From Pseudomonas viridiflava (GTDB lineage Bacteria > Pseudomonadota > Gammaproteobacteria > Pseudomonadales > Pseudomonadaceae), in assembly GCF_001642795.1 (NCBI RefSeq), contig NZ_LKEH01000018.1, positions 96,362 through 160,361 of the forward strand: DNA of 64,000 bases, given 5' to 3'. Every line of letters begins with the position of its first letter. Position 1 is the stretch's first letter. A program made the position numbers and the translations under genes. The notes beneath the pieces are model-generated. The model was not told where the DNA came from, did not search any database, and worked only from the letters and a program-made list of their open reading frames with translations. Below are positions 30,657-38,566 of this stretch, one piece after another.

Positions 30657-31865
30657 ATGACATCAGTCTGGCGTACCAGCGGCTGGATACTGCTCGGGAG
30701 TGCGCTGATCCTCGCGCTTTCCCTTGGAACGCGGCACGGTTTCGGTCTGTTTCTCGCGCCCATGAGCGCAGACTTCGGATGGGGGCGTGAGGTCTTTGCG
30801 TTCTCCATCGCCCTGCAGAACCTGATGTGGGGGCTGGCGCAGCCTTTTGCCGGAGCGTTGGCAGATCGGTTTGGCGCGGCCCGGGTCGTGTTTGTCGGCG
30901 GCGTGCTGTATGCCGTGGGCCTGCTGTGCATGAGCATGGCGGATTCACCCCTGAGCCTGTCCCTGAGTGCGGGCCTGCTGATCGGCATCGGTCTTTCCGG
31001 CACCTCGTTTTCCGTGATCCTCGGCGTCGTCGGGCGGGCCTTGCCGGCCGAGAAACGCAGCATGGGCATGGGGATCGCCAGTGCTGCCGGTTCGTTCGGC
31101 CAGTTTGCCATGCTGCCCGGTACGCTGGGGCTGATCGGTTGGCTGGGCTGGTCTGGCGCCTTGGTGGTGCTGGGCGTGATGGTGGCGCTGATCCTGCCGC
31201 TGGTAGGCATGCTCAAGGATAAACCGACGGAATCCGTGGGTGTTCAGCAAACACTGGGTGAAGCATTGCGTGAGGCCTGCTCGCACTCCGGTTTCTGGCT
31301 GCTGGCGCTGGGCTTTTTCGTCTGTGGCTTTCAGGTGGTGTTCATCGGCGTGCATCTGCCTGCCTATCTGGTGGATCAGCATTTGCCCGCCAAGGTCGGC
31401 ACCACGGTGCTGGCGCTGATTGGCCTGTTCAATATCTTCGGCACCTATACGGCGGGCTGGCTGGGTGGACGCATGTCCAAGCCGCGTCTGCTGACGGCGC
31501 TGTACCTGCTGCGCGCTGTTGTGATCGTCTTGTTCCTGTGGATTCCGCTCAGCCAGACCACCGCTTACCTGTTCGGTGTCGCGATGGGGCTGTTGTGGCT
31601 GTCCACCGTGCCGCTGACCAACGGTACGGTCGCGACCCTGTTCGGGGTGCGCAATCTGTCGATGCTCGGTGGTATCGTCTTTCTGTTCCACCAGTTGGGT
31701 GCGTTTCTCGGCGGCTGGCTGGGTGGGCTGGTGTATGACCGTACCGGGAGTTACGACTTGATCTGGCAAGTGTCGATCCTGCTCAGTCTGTTGGCGGCCG
31801 CCCTCAACTGGCCGGTGCGTGAGCGTCCTGTGGCACGGTTGCAGGCGCAGGCGGGTGTCGCGTGA
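30657..31865 (+). CDS. MFS transporter
   Basis: Major facilitator protein of 402 aa with about 12 TM spans, resembling the oxalate/formate antiporter or monocarboxylate-type group (GTRHGFGLFLAPMSADFGWGRE near the N-terminus, LADRFGAARVVFVGG as the loop 2-3 motif, and GFFVCGFQVVFIGVHLPAYL in the second half). The substrate cannot be read. It lies 104 bp behind cobS, and its stop overlaps the next small gene, so it may be expressed with the B12 block by read-through or from its own promoter. Confidence 0.88.
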   Translation: MTSVWRTSGWILLGSALILALSLGTRHGFGLFLAPMSADFGWGREVFAFSIALQNLMWGLAQPFAGALADRFGAARVVFVGGVLYAVGLLCMSMADSPLSLSLSAGLLIGIGLSGTSFSVILGVVGRALPAEKRSMGMGIASAAGSFGQFAMLPGTLGLIGWLGWSGALVVLGVMVALILPLVGMLKDKPTESVGVQQTLGEALREACSHSGFWLLALGFFVCGFQVVFIGVHLPAYLVDQHLPAKVGTTVLALIGLFNIFGTYTAGWLGGRMSKPRLLTALYLLRAVVIVLFLWIPLSQTTAYLFGVAMGLLWLSTVPLTNGTVATLFGVRNLSMLGGIVFLFHQLGAFLGGWLGGLVYDRTGSYDLIWQVSILLSLLAAALNWPVRERPVARLQAQAGVA

Positions 31866-31984
31866 GCCGACACTGGCCTTTGCTGACGGCGCTTGCCGCT
31901 GGCGGCGCCGTGCTGGCGCTGGTCTGGTGGGGCTGGCAGCAGGTCGGGCTGGCTGCCTTGCAACTGGGCATGGGCGCTTGCTAG
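31862..31984 (+). CDS. Small membrane peptide (40 aa)
   Basis: A 40-codon ORF starting GTG at 31862, overlapping the MFS stop by 3 bases (GTGA), ending TAG at 31982-31984. The product has a charged start (SRHWPLL), one TM span (about 9-26, rich in Ala/Leu/Val/Trp) and ends LGMGAC. The overlap and single-span design suggest a translationally coupled partner of the transporter. I recall similar short ORFs in pseudomonads but cannot verify conservation. Function unknown. Confidence 0.55.
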   Translation: MSRHWPLLTALAAGGAVLALVWWGWQQVGLAALQLGMGAC

Positions 31985-32045
31985 GCAGAAGGCGTCTGTT
32001 GGGGTAGCGTGTCGGCAGACAGCCACCAACTCCAGGGACGCCTTG

Positions 32046-32597
32046 ATGAACACTCGCTTTATATCGATTCCCTTCCTGCTGCTGGCCATGAGCGGCACTG
32101 CCATGGCCGCCGACTGCCCGGCCCTGTTGCAAGGCGAGCTGCCCAAGCTGCGTTCCAAGGAAAACATCGACCTGTGCCAGCGCTATGCAGGCAAGCCGAT
32201 GGTGGTCGTCAATACCGCCAGCTTCTGCGGCTTCGCCCCGCAGTTCAAAGGCCTTGAAGAGCTGAGTCAGCGCTACAAGGGGCAGGGCCTTGAAGTGCTG
32301 GGTGTGCCGTCCAAAGATTTCAAACAGGAAGCCAAGGACGGCGAAGAGACCGCCAAGGTCTGCTACGTCAATTACGGCGTGACCTTCACCATGACCGAGC
32401 CGCAGGCCGTGCGAGGCGACGACGCCACCCACCTGTTCAAGGTGCTGGCCGAACAGAGCAGCGCTCCGCGCTGGAACTTCTACAAGTACGTGGTGGATCG
32501 CAAAGGCAACGTGGTCGCCAACTTCTCCAGCATGACCAAGCCGGATGATCCTGACCTGATTGCGGCCATCGAGAAGGCGATTGCGTCGAAGCCTTGA
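32046..32597 (+). CDS. Periplasmic glutathione peroxidase (Cys type)
   Basis: Thiol peroxidase of the GPx family; the mature part starts after a signal peptide ([21 protein letters not shown]), so it acts in the periplasm. 183 aa from ATG 32046. The catalytic region is [14 protein letters not shown] with cysteine where animal enzymes have selenocysteine; the GPx motif [10 protein letters not shown] and the WNFYKY motif with the conserved Trp-Asn are present. In-frame codons upstream run from 31893 over the small peptide gene and are rejected. Confidence 0.9.
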   Translation: MNTRFISIPFLLLAMSGTAMAADCPALLQGELPKLRSKENIDLCQRYAGKPMVVVNTASFCGFAPQFKGLEELSQRYKGQGLEVLGVPSKDFKQEAKDGEETAKVCYVNYGVTFTMTEPQAVRGDDATHLFKVLAEQSSAPRWNFYKYVVDRKGNVVANFSSMTKPDDPDLIAAIEKAIASKP

Positions 32598-32629
32598 GGC
32601 AGGCGGCGTGAGGTGACGCTTTGCGTTGC

Positions 32630-32692
32630 ATTTGAAAGCGGACGCGGAGCGTCCTGAGCGGCGTTACCACGCGGGAGCTTAGGAACGATCAT
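32630..32692 (+). repeat. Fragment of the dispersed GCGGAGCGTCC repeat
   Basis: GCGGACGCGGAGCGTCCTGA, then ACCACGCGGGAGCTTAGGAAC, a degenerate copy of motifs present at 9680-9725 and 11270-11430. Non-coding, between gpx and the fadL terminator. Confidence 0.6.
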
Positions 32693-32772
32693 CACAAGTC
32701 TGCCTCGACACTAATCGTGCCCATCGCTCTGAAGTGGGCATGCATACCGTGACGCTGAGCATTTACCGAGCG

Positions 32773-32813
32773 CAAAAAAAGCCCGCACTCCCTGAGGATG
32801 TGCGGGCTTTTTT
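32773..32813. terminator. Bidirectional intrinsic terminator (gpx / fadL)
   Basis: AAAAAAAGCCCGCAC and GTGCGGGCTTTTTT form a strong stem with A- and T-runs on opposite sides, between convergent gpx and fadL. Confidence 0.93.
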
Positions 32814-32834
32814 CAGCCGGTTTTCAGTTGTCCA

Positions 32835-34118
32835 TCAGAAGCGATATGTGACCGAAGTACCAACGCCGTGCGCGGTGTTGCGGAAGTCCGCGCTGTACGA
32901 GCCTTTGGTGGCGCTGCTGTTGCGGATCTTGGCTTCATCTTCACGCAGGTACGAGTACGCCACGTCGATAGTCAGGTCGTCGGTTGGGCTCCAGCCGGCA
33001 CCGAAGCTGACGATCTTGCGGTCGCCGGTCGGGATGCGTGGGGAGCGATTGACGTTGTTGGTCGGTGCCTGGTCCACGGAGAAGCCGGTGCGCAGTGTCC
33101 ACTCCTTGTTGACCTTGTACGAAGCGCCGATGGCGTGAGCCCAAGTGTCGTGCCAGTCCTGCTCTTCGGAGATGGTGCCGATCGGGCCTGCCGAGCCGCC
33201 CAGTTGCGGAGGAACGCCGTCGTTGTTGACGGTGATGTCGGTCAGACGGCTCCAGCGGGTCCAGGTGCTGCCTGCGTAGACAGTCCAGTTTTCATCGATC
33301 TGCTGGGTGATGGAGAAGTCCACCGACTCCGGCGTGGAGATGTCCAGCGAGGCGTCGTATTTCTGGCCGCCGAACGGACCGAAGCCGGAGCCTTCGATCT
33401 TGGTCTTGCCCTTGAGCTTGTAGTCGACCTTGGAGTGGTAGGTCAGGCCCAGGCGGGTGGTGTCAGTGGCCTGTACCAGCACGCCGACGTTGAAGCCCAG
33501 CGCGGTGTCGTCACCTTCGATTTTCACCTTGCCATCGTTACGGCCCGGCGTCGCAGCGTTGAGCGTGGAGGAGGTCAGCTCGCCATCGATGCGGTTGATG
33601 GTAGGACCGAAACCGATGGACACCTTGTCATTGAAGGCATAGCTGACGGTCGGCTGGAGGGTGACAACCTGTACGTGGCTCTTGTCGCCCCAGTAGCGGC
33701 CTGCGAAGCCACTTTCGTAGTCGGTCACCAGGCCGAACGGGGCATACATGCCCAGGCCGAATGCCCAGTGATCATCGATCGGCTTGACGTAGTAGCCCAT
33801 GGGCACGCCCACGACAGGAACCATGTCGCCGTCGTTGCTGCCGCCAAAGGTCCCACGGCCGTTGTCGATGTTGGTCTTGGCGATCACGGCTGCCGCGCCC
33901 AAGCTGATTTCTTCGCGCTTGAGGCGGGACATGCCGGCAGGGTTGCCGAAGACGGTGCTTGCATCATCGGCAGACGAGGAGCGACCGGCAAAACCGGTGC
34001 CCATGCCGCTGACGCTTTGTTCGTTGAGTGCGAAACCTGCAGCGAATAGCTGAGAGGAGGCCAGACCGATAGCCAGACCCAGTGTTGTCCTGTTCATTAC
34101 TTTTGTCATTGTTTTCAT
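32835..34118 (-). CDS. FadL/OmpP1-family outer-membrane transporter
   Basis: Outer-membrane beta-barrel of the FadL family for uptake of long-chain fatty acids or other hydrophobic compounds. 427 aa. Signal peptide of about 26 residues (cleavage near LFA-AGF), then the FadL N-terminal hatch GFALNEQSVSGMGTGFAGR and STVFGNPAGMSRL. The C-terminus ends GTSVTYRF, a typical barrel sorting signal with terminal Phe. A good AAGGAG ribosome site precedes the ATG at 34118. It is followed by the shared terminator. Confidence 0.9.
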   Translation of the reverse strand: MKTMTKVMNRTTLGLAIGLASSQLFAAGFALNEQSVSGMGTGFAGRSSSADDASTVFGNPAGMSRLKREEISLGAAAVIAKTNIDNGRGTFGGSNDGDMVPVVGVPMGYYVKPIDDHWAFGLGMYAPFGLVTDYESGFAGRYWGDKSHVQVVTLQPTVSYAFNDKVSIGFGPTINRIDGELTSSTLNAATPGRNDGKVKIEGDDTALGFNVGVLVQATDTTRLGLTYHSKVDYKLKGKTKIEGSGFGPFGGQKYDASLDISTPESVDFSITQQIDENWTVYAGSTWTRWSRLTDITVNNDGVPPQLGGSAGPIGTISEEQDWHDTWAHAIGASYKVNKEWTLRTGFSVDQAPTNNVNRSPRIPTGDRKIVSFGAGWSPTDDLTIDVAYSYLREDEAKIRNSSATKGSYSADFRNTAHGVGTSVTYRF

Positions 34119-34268
34119 TATTAGAACTCCTTGTGATCACCGGGCGGAAATTACCAACATTTTCGACGGCGCGCTATAGCCTGAAGAGCCCGAGTTAGAG
34201 CTATTCTTGTAGGACAATCCATCTATCTTGCAGCGAACACTGCCGATCTTCTAATTCCAGTGTTGGGC

Positions 34269-34748
34269 TCATGCCGGTAAATACAGCGGTGCGACACTGG
34301 CATTCCAGCACGCGACAAAATCCCTGAGTCGTCCATGCGGCTGAAAAACGGTTCTCCAGATTCTGGCCATGGCCAGTGGATCGTCTTCGGCTGGAAGAAG
34401 CGTATTCGCGGCTTCGATCATCATCAAGGCGATGGCCGTCGAGTAGCGCAGATTGACGGTCAATTCCAGATGCGGACCGCTGAGGAAGGCATGCTGGCTG
34501 GCAAGGCCTCTGACCCGGCTGGCAAGGTCGGGATCCAGCGCCAGGTAGTTGTCCCAGAGCTGCTTGTGTCTGAGCTCCGGTATGCGATAGAGGCCATGCC
34601 CGCGGCGGCTGTCCAGGGCGGCACCGAACGCTGATTGACTGGCGGCAATGCCCAGCAGTAAGGATTCGGCGCGATAGCTTCGGCGATCCAGATACGTCAG
34701 GGTCGGGCGGATGACGTGACGGCATAATTCTATGGCTGCAATACCCAT
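34269..34748 (-). CDS. Conserved hypothetical protein (159 aa), upstream of fadL
   Basis: 159-aa cytoplasmic-looking protein without signal peptide, starting MGIAAIELCRHVIRPTL. It contains LLGIAASQSAFGAALDSRRG, LWDNYLALDPDLASRVRG and a C-terminal ARIWRTVFQP. It resembles the hypothetical that neighbours the fadL gene in other pseudomonads, but I do not recognise a domain. Codon use is typical. An overlapping frame from 34725 is rejected. About 150 bp separates it from fadL, in the same direction. Confidence 0.7.
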   Translation of the reverse strand: MGIAAIELCRHVIRPTLTYLDRRSYRAESLLLGIAASQSAFGAALDSRRGHGLYRIPELRHKQLWDNYLALDPDLASRVRGLASQHAFLSGPHLELTVNLRYSTAIALMMIEAANTLLPAEDDPLAMARIWRTVFQPHGRLRDFVACWNASVAPLYLPA

Positions 34749-34969
34749 AATACTGTCGGCGCTCGGATGTGAGACTGCTTGCCCCTCTGATGCCTGGCGA
34801 AGCGGGTGTTGCGGGGGCTTCCGGAGGCGGCTTCAGGTCGCCCGAGTTGAAGTGTAGTGTCAGATTTACGGTGTAACGGATTGTTTTTAAATTGTTTGCA
34901 GCTTTGCCGATAAGCGGCTAGATCCGTTGGCGATTAGTCGAATTCAACCCGACACAAAAAGCTGGCAAT

Positions 34970-35000
34970 AAAAAACCCCGCCAGGTGAGGGCGGGGTTTC
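34970..35000 (-). terminator. Intrinsic terminator of the 74-aa gene
   Basis: On the minus strand AAACCCCGCC and GGCGGGGTTT flank a short loop, followed by TTTTT, 26 bp beyond the stop at 35026. Confidence 0.9.
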
Positions 35001-35025
35001 GGGCTTGCGGTGCTGCGTTCGTTTA

Positions 35026-35250
35026 TCAGGCAATGAGTGCCTGACGGGTACGCTCGATCACGGCCTGCAGCGGTTCGGCGCTGGCGTATTGATCGGGGTA
35101 CAGGCGCTCGCTGTGGCGGGCGATGCCGTGCTCGTTGACGATGGTGAAGCTGAAGCAGCCTTTGCGGGCCGCCATGATCAGGCAATTCATTGGCGCGAAT
35201 GCGTTGGTCAACGTATGAATGGCATGTTGGGTCTGGTTATGGTGAGTCAT
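35026..35250 (-). CDS. Small hypothetical protein (74 aa)
   Basis: 74 aa from ATG 35250 (MTHHNQTQHAIHTLTNAF), with ribosome site AGGAAAC upstream; an upstream TTG would add 8 residues and is rejected. Contains MNCLIMAARKGCFSFTIVN and HSERLYPDQYASAEPL. It is soluble and has no known motif. Its own terminator supports a real gene. Function unknown. Confidence 0.75.
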   Translation of the reverse strand: MTHHNQTQHAIHTLTNAFAPMNCLIMAARKGCFSFTIVNEHGIARHSERLYPDQYASAEPLQAVIERTRQALIA

Positions 35251-35731
35251 GTTAGGTGTTTCCTGAATCAACACGGAACAATACCGTGCATAAATAAAGA
35301 TTCCAGTAAACGCGGGCCGGCAGTAATTGGTAAAGCCTGGCTGGGCGGAGAACCTGACTGGAACAAGACAGTCAATTGAAGCGCGCTTTATCGTATGGCG
35401 CTCTGGCTGGCTGGTAGGTACTTAGGAGGGCAGGCAACACAACAGGAGCAAAGGTTCGACGCTCCGGTGAAGATCCTGATCAATTGCAGGCTGGTTGAAG
35501 CAGAACATGATAGCCGTAACTGCATTGCCGCCAAGGTGTGGCTCACATATGCGAAAGGGTCATGCCTGGAAACCATCGAGGTGGTCGATCCCTTGTAGCC
35601 AGCATTCCCTTTCTTTGGAAAGAGCTAACACTGGGGGACTTGTCGACCGGAATTGATTTTCAGCTTGGTACTAACGGCGGCTATGCTAATCAAGCCTGAA
35701 GTGAATTGCAAGTGTGTATATAAATCAACAG
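35251..35731. other. Gene-free stretch, lower GC
   Basis: 481 bp with no ORF I trust. A 67-codon plus-strand frame at 35395-35598 and its opposite-strand shadow have no ribosome site of note and odd composition. Base composition is more AT-rich than the genome, especially 35620-35735, suggesting transferred or decaying DNA. Confidence 0.5.
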
Positions 35732-36037
35732 CTACCAGTGGTCGGAGATTCGATAGATCAGTACCGTGGCGCAGGCCACCATCGAACAGCCCAGCGCATA
35801 GGCTGCCAGGGTCAGGGGCCTGGACGTTCGACGTTCGATGGCACGCATGATGTCGCCGACATTGTTGATGCGCCCCTTGCTCAGATCACTGCAGATGATC
35901 AGGGCTACTGCGATGCCCGATAGCAGGATGGTGTAGGCGAAGACGCCACCATCCGGCGGCGGCAGGACGATGCTGGCGCCGACTGCCGTGATGCAGACAG
36001 CCATCAACAGCACGAAGAACTTCACTCCTTCTTTCAT
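35732..36037 (-). CDS. Small multi-span membrane protein (101 aa), unrecognised
   Basis: 101 aa starting MKEGVKFFVLLMAVCITAVG from ATG 36037. Three hydrophobic spans are visible, about 6-27, 33-49 and 74-96, with a charged loop (SDLSKGRINNVGDIMRAIERR) between the second and third. The start overlaps the stop of a 65-codon frame (ATGA). No family is recognised. It lies in a lower-GC segment with no conserved neighbours, so recent acquisition is likely; a role as an immunity protein or a relic of one is a guess only. Confidence 0.6.
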   Translation of the reverse strand: MKEGVKFFVLLMAVCITAVGASIVLPPPDGGVFAYTILLSGIAVALIICSDLSKGRINNVGDIMRAIERRTSRPLTLAAYALGCSMVACATVLIYRISDHW

Positions 36038-36231
36038 CGTGTCCCTTCAATAATCGCAAGCATGAATCGTGATGCGGTTTTCTCGGCGCTCGTTTGGACC
36101 GCAGCGAACGCCTTTTGTCGCACGTTGGGATTCGCAGGCTCGTTCTGGCTCACGAGCGGCTGATTCGATGAGTGTGTAAAGAGTTCAGAATATGCCCTGC
36201 GAGCCGCGGCTTCATTGAGAAAAGGTCGCAA
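36034..36231 (-). CDS. Doubtful 65-aa ORF upstream of the membrane protein
   Basis: Opens at TTG 36231 directly after an in-frame TGA and ends overlapping the 101-aa gene start. There is no ATG until near its end, and no good ribosome site. The peptide (PFLNEAAARRAYSELF...SAEKTASRFMLAIIEGTR) is hydrophilic and helical. It could be a true coupled partner, or the 3' end of a broken gene whose front is lost. Low confidence. Confidence 0.25.
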   Translation of the reverse strand: MRPFLNEAAARRAYSELFTHSSNQPLVSQNEPANPNVRQKAFAAVQTSAEKTASRFMLAIIEGTR

Positions 36232-36307
36232 TCAGGCGGCTTCTGCAAAGGATTTGAAACGCCCGTAAAATCGGTCGTTTCAGAGTTGTGCACATTAGCG
36301 TCACAAG

Positions 36308-36325
36308 CTGCCACATCACTGTCAC
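36308..36325 (+). promoter_or_regulatory. Pho-box-like tandem repeat
   Basis: CTGCCAC-ATCA-CTGTCAC, two 7-base direct repeats with a 4-base spacer, as in PhoB sites (consensus CTGTCAT-N4-CTGTCAT), with three mismatches. A further GCGTCAC lies 3 bases upstream. No phosphate gene is adjacent, so the match may be chance. Confidence 0.25.
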
Positions 36326-36473
36326 ATGCGTCGCTAAGGGTTTGATTTCTGATGGTGAATTATTAAGTCAATGAAAAACATCGTTTTTTTAAACTGGTGA
36401 AAAAATCGTCAGTTTGAGCGCAGGCCCCATTCTGCCTGCGTTTGAGAGAGTTAAAGGGGTGTTGTCCACTGAG

Positions 36474-36496
36474 TTATCCACAGCTTCTGTGGATTG
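36474..36496 (+). promoter_or_regulatory. DnaA-box-like site in a palindrome
   Basis: TTATCCACA (36474-36482) is a perfect consensus DnaA box; its last bases form the left arm of TCCACAG-CTT-CTGTGGA, whose right arm resembles a second, weaker box (CAATCCACA on the minus strand). It lies about 210 bp before rmuC. Function is not shown. Confidence 0.4.
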
Positions 36497-36706
36497 TCCC
36501 GATCCGAAACGACACAGAATTGGGGGTGTCGTTGACATCAAAAGCGAGTAGAATCTCGTCCCCCGATTTGCCCCTGCGCTGCTTCTGGATGGCTGTCCGA
36601 GGCGCTGTCATGGCTGCACTTTTCGTTGTCATTGATGCACTCTCTATTTTTCTGAACGCTTTACGCATAATGCGGCTGGCACTCATTCGGCACGCACGGA
36701 GTCGTT

Positions 36707-38185
36707 ATGGCATTTGACTTGAACAGCCTGTTGTTCGGCCTGGGCGCTGCAGCGTTGCCGTTGCTGGCGTGGGTCTGGCAGTTGCAGCGCCATCTGACAC
36801 GTCGCGATGCCGAGACTGCCTTGCTGGACGAGCGCCTGAGCATGGCGCAAATGGCTCATGACGGTCTCAATGCGCAATTGGACGCCAGCCGTGACGAGAT
36901 CAGCGACCTGAGCCAGGCCAACGCCGCCAAGCAGGCTGACCTTGCAGCCTTGCGCAGGGAGGTCGAGTTGTTGCGGCAGGAGTCCGATAACGCCCGTGAT
37001 GTCGCGCAGGAGCTTAATCAGGAGCGCGCCATCAAGGAGGCCGAGTTGCGTCGCCTCGATGCGCAATGCGCGGCGCTCGGTGCCGAACTGCGTGAACAGC
37101 AGGACAGTCACCAGCAGCGGCTGAATGACCTTCAGGGTTCCCGCGACGAACTGCGTGCACAGTTCGCGGAACTGGCGGGCAAGATTTTCGATGAGCGCGA
37201 GCAGCGCTTCGCCGAAACCAGCCAGCAGCAGTTGGGGCAACTGCTGACGCCCTTGAAAGAGCGTATTCAGTCGTTCGAAAAGCGCGTCGAGGAAAGCTAT
37301 CAGAATGAAGCCCGTGAGCGATTCTCGCTGGCCAAGGAGCTGGAGCGCCTGCAACAGCTCAATCTGCGTCTGAGCGATGAAGCCACCAACCTGACGCGCG
37401 CTCTCAAGGGGCAGAAGACTCAGGGCAACTGGGGTGAGCTGATCCTGGAGCGCGTGCTGGAACACGCAGGGCTCGAGAAGGGGCGCGAGTATCAGACCCA
37501 GGTCAGCCTCAAGGGGCCGGATGGCGAGCGCTTTCAGCCTGACGTGCTGATCATGCTGCCGGGTGACAAACAGGTGGTGGTGGATGCCAAGGTCAGTCTG
37601 ACGGCGTATCAGCAGTACGTGTCGGCGGATGACGAGGTCATCGGGCAGGCCGCACTCAAGCAGCATGTCCTGTCGCTGCGCAATCACGTCAAAGGGCTTT
37701 CGGGCAAGGATTACAAGCGTCTTGAAGGGCTGCACAGTCTGGATTTCGTGCTGCTCTTCGTGCCGATCGAAGCGGCTTTTTCCGCCGCGCTGCAGGCCGA
37801 GCCGAATCTGTTTCAGGAAGCCTTCGACCGGAACATCGTGATCGTCAGCCCCACGACGCTGCTGGCCACGCTGCGGGTGATCGACAGCCTGTGGAAGCAG
37901 GAGCGCCAGAGCCAGAATGCCCGCGAGATCGCCGAGCGTGCCGGCTGGCTGTACGACAAGTTCGTGCTGTTCATTCAGGATCTGGACGAGGTGGGCAGTC
38001 GTCTTCAGCAACTGGACAAGGCCTATTCGGCCGCGCGTAACAAGCTGACGGAGGGGCGCGGCAATCTAGTCAGCCGCAGTGAGCAGTTGAAGCTGCTGGG
38101 CGCGCGTGCCAGTAAAAGCCTGCCGCCTGATCTGCTTGAGCGGGCCATGACCGACGAAGAGGGGTTGGTCCGTCTGCCTGAGTGA
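36707..38185 (+). CDS. rmuC: RmuC-family DNA recombination protein
   Basis: 492-aa RmuC protein, thought to limit inversions at short inverted repeats, with a nuclease-like fold. An N-terminal TM segment (about 7-23) is followed by a long coiled coil (about 28-220, Gln/Glu/Arg-rich), then the RmuC domain with TQGNWGELILERVLEHAGL, GREYQTQV, KQVVVDAKVSLTAYQQY and GKDYKRLEGLHSLDFVLLF. The ATG at 36707 precedes MAFDLNSLLFG. It is monocistronic as far as can be seen. Confidence 0.92.
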   Translation: MAFDLNSLLFGLGAAALPLLAWVWQLQRHLTRRDAETALLDERLSMAQMAHDGLNAQLDASRDEISDLSQANAAKQADLAALRREVELLRQESDNARDVAQELNQERAIKEAELRRLDAQCAALGAELREQQDSHQQRLNDLQGSRDELRAQFAELAGKIFDEREQRFAETSQQQLGQLLTPLKERIQSFEKRVEESYQNEARERFSLAKELERLQQLNLRLSDEATNLTRALKGQKTQGNWGELILERVLEHAGLEKGREYQTQVSLKGPDGERFQPDVLIMLPGDKQVVVDAKVSLTAYQQYVSADDEVIGQAALKQHVLSLRNHVKGLSGKDYKRLEGLHSLDFVLLFVPIEAAFSAALQAEPNLFQEAFDRNIVIVSPTTLLATLRVIDSLWKQERQSQNAREIAERAGWLYDKFVLFIQDLDEVGSRLQQLDKAYSAARNKLTEGRGNLVSRSEQLKLLGARASKSLPPDLLERAMTDEEGLVRLPE

Positions 38186-38360
38186 AAAATAGGGGTGTCC
38201 GTCCGTCGCAAAGACTAGAAGGAATTCCCCGCAGGTGTCACATTGCCCATATCGGGAAAATTGTTTTCCGTAACGCTCGGCGAACCGAACGGATGCTTCT
38301 ATGATCTCTATTGAGTGATCAGCACAGGTTGGTTGCCGTGTTTTCCCTGAAGGGGGCTTT

Positions 38361-38483
38361 ATGAACAGCAAACTGCAAGAATGGCTCCATGATGTGGGTG
38401 TTGCGCTGGGTCTGATCGAACGACCAAAGCTGCAGCCCATTCCGGTTCGCACCGACGACACACGTCGCCGCCCGCGCCGATAG
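38361..38483 (+). CDS. Small basic protein (40 aa)
   Basis: ATG at 38361 after an AGGGGG ribosome site, TAG at 38481-38483; 40 codons. The product begins MNSKLQEWLHDVGVALGLIE, an amphipathic helix, and ends in a run of arginines (TRRRPRR). I recall close relatives of this short ORF in other pseudomonads but cannot check here. The helix plus basic tail might bind RNA or membranes; this is a guess. Confidence 0.65.
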   Translation: MNSKLQEWLHDVGVALGLIERPKLQPIPVRTDDTRRRPRR

Positions 38484-38566
38484 GTTGTACAGGCACGTGC
38501 TGTCGCAAGGACAGCGCAAATACGCCATCGCATCGGGGCGCGCCCGCGTCCCGACATGAATCCACG

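Larger units (their letters stand above)
36232..36706. other. Intergenic region upstream of rmuC
   Basis: 475 bp without a credible gene. The left part (36300-36420) is AT-rich with GTCAC direct repeats. The middle holds a DnaA-box-like palindrome (36474-36496). The right part must contain the rmuC promoter; a CATAAT -10-like hexamer lies at 36666-36671 but I see no well-spaced -35. Confidence 0.5.

Noticed and set aside
34201..34725. 174-codon minus frame overlapping the 159-aa hypothetical
   Set aside because: Pro/Ser/Arg-rich composition, no ribosome site, and it overlaps a frame with better codon use and protein-like composition.
35395..35598. 67-codon plus-strand ORF
   Set aside because: No clear ribosome site, non-genomic composition and no recognisable motif; left as part of a gene-free stretch.
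36442..36717. 91-codon plus-strand ORF upstream of rmuC
   Set aside because: It spans the DnaA-box palindrome and promoter region and overlaps the rmuC start; protein composition is not convincing.
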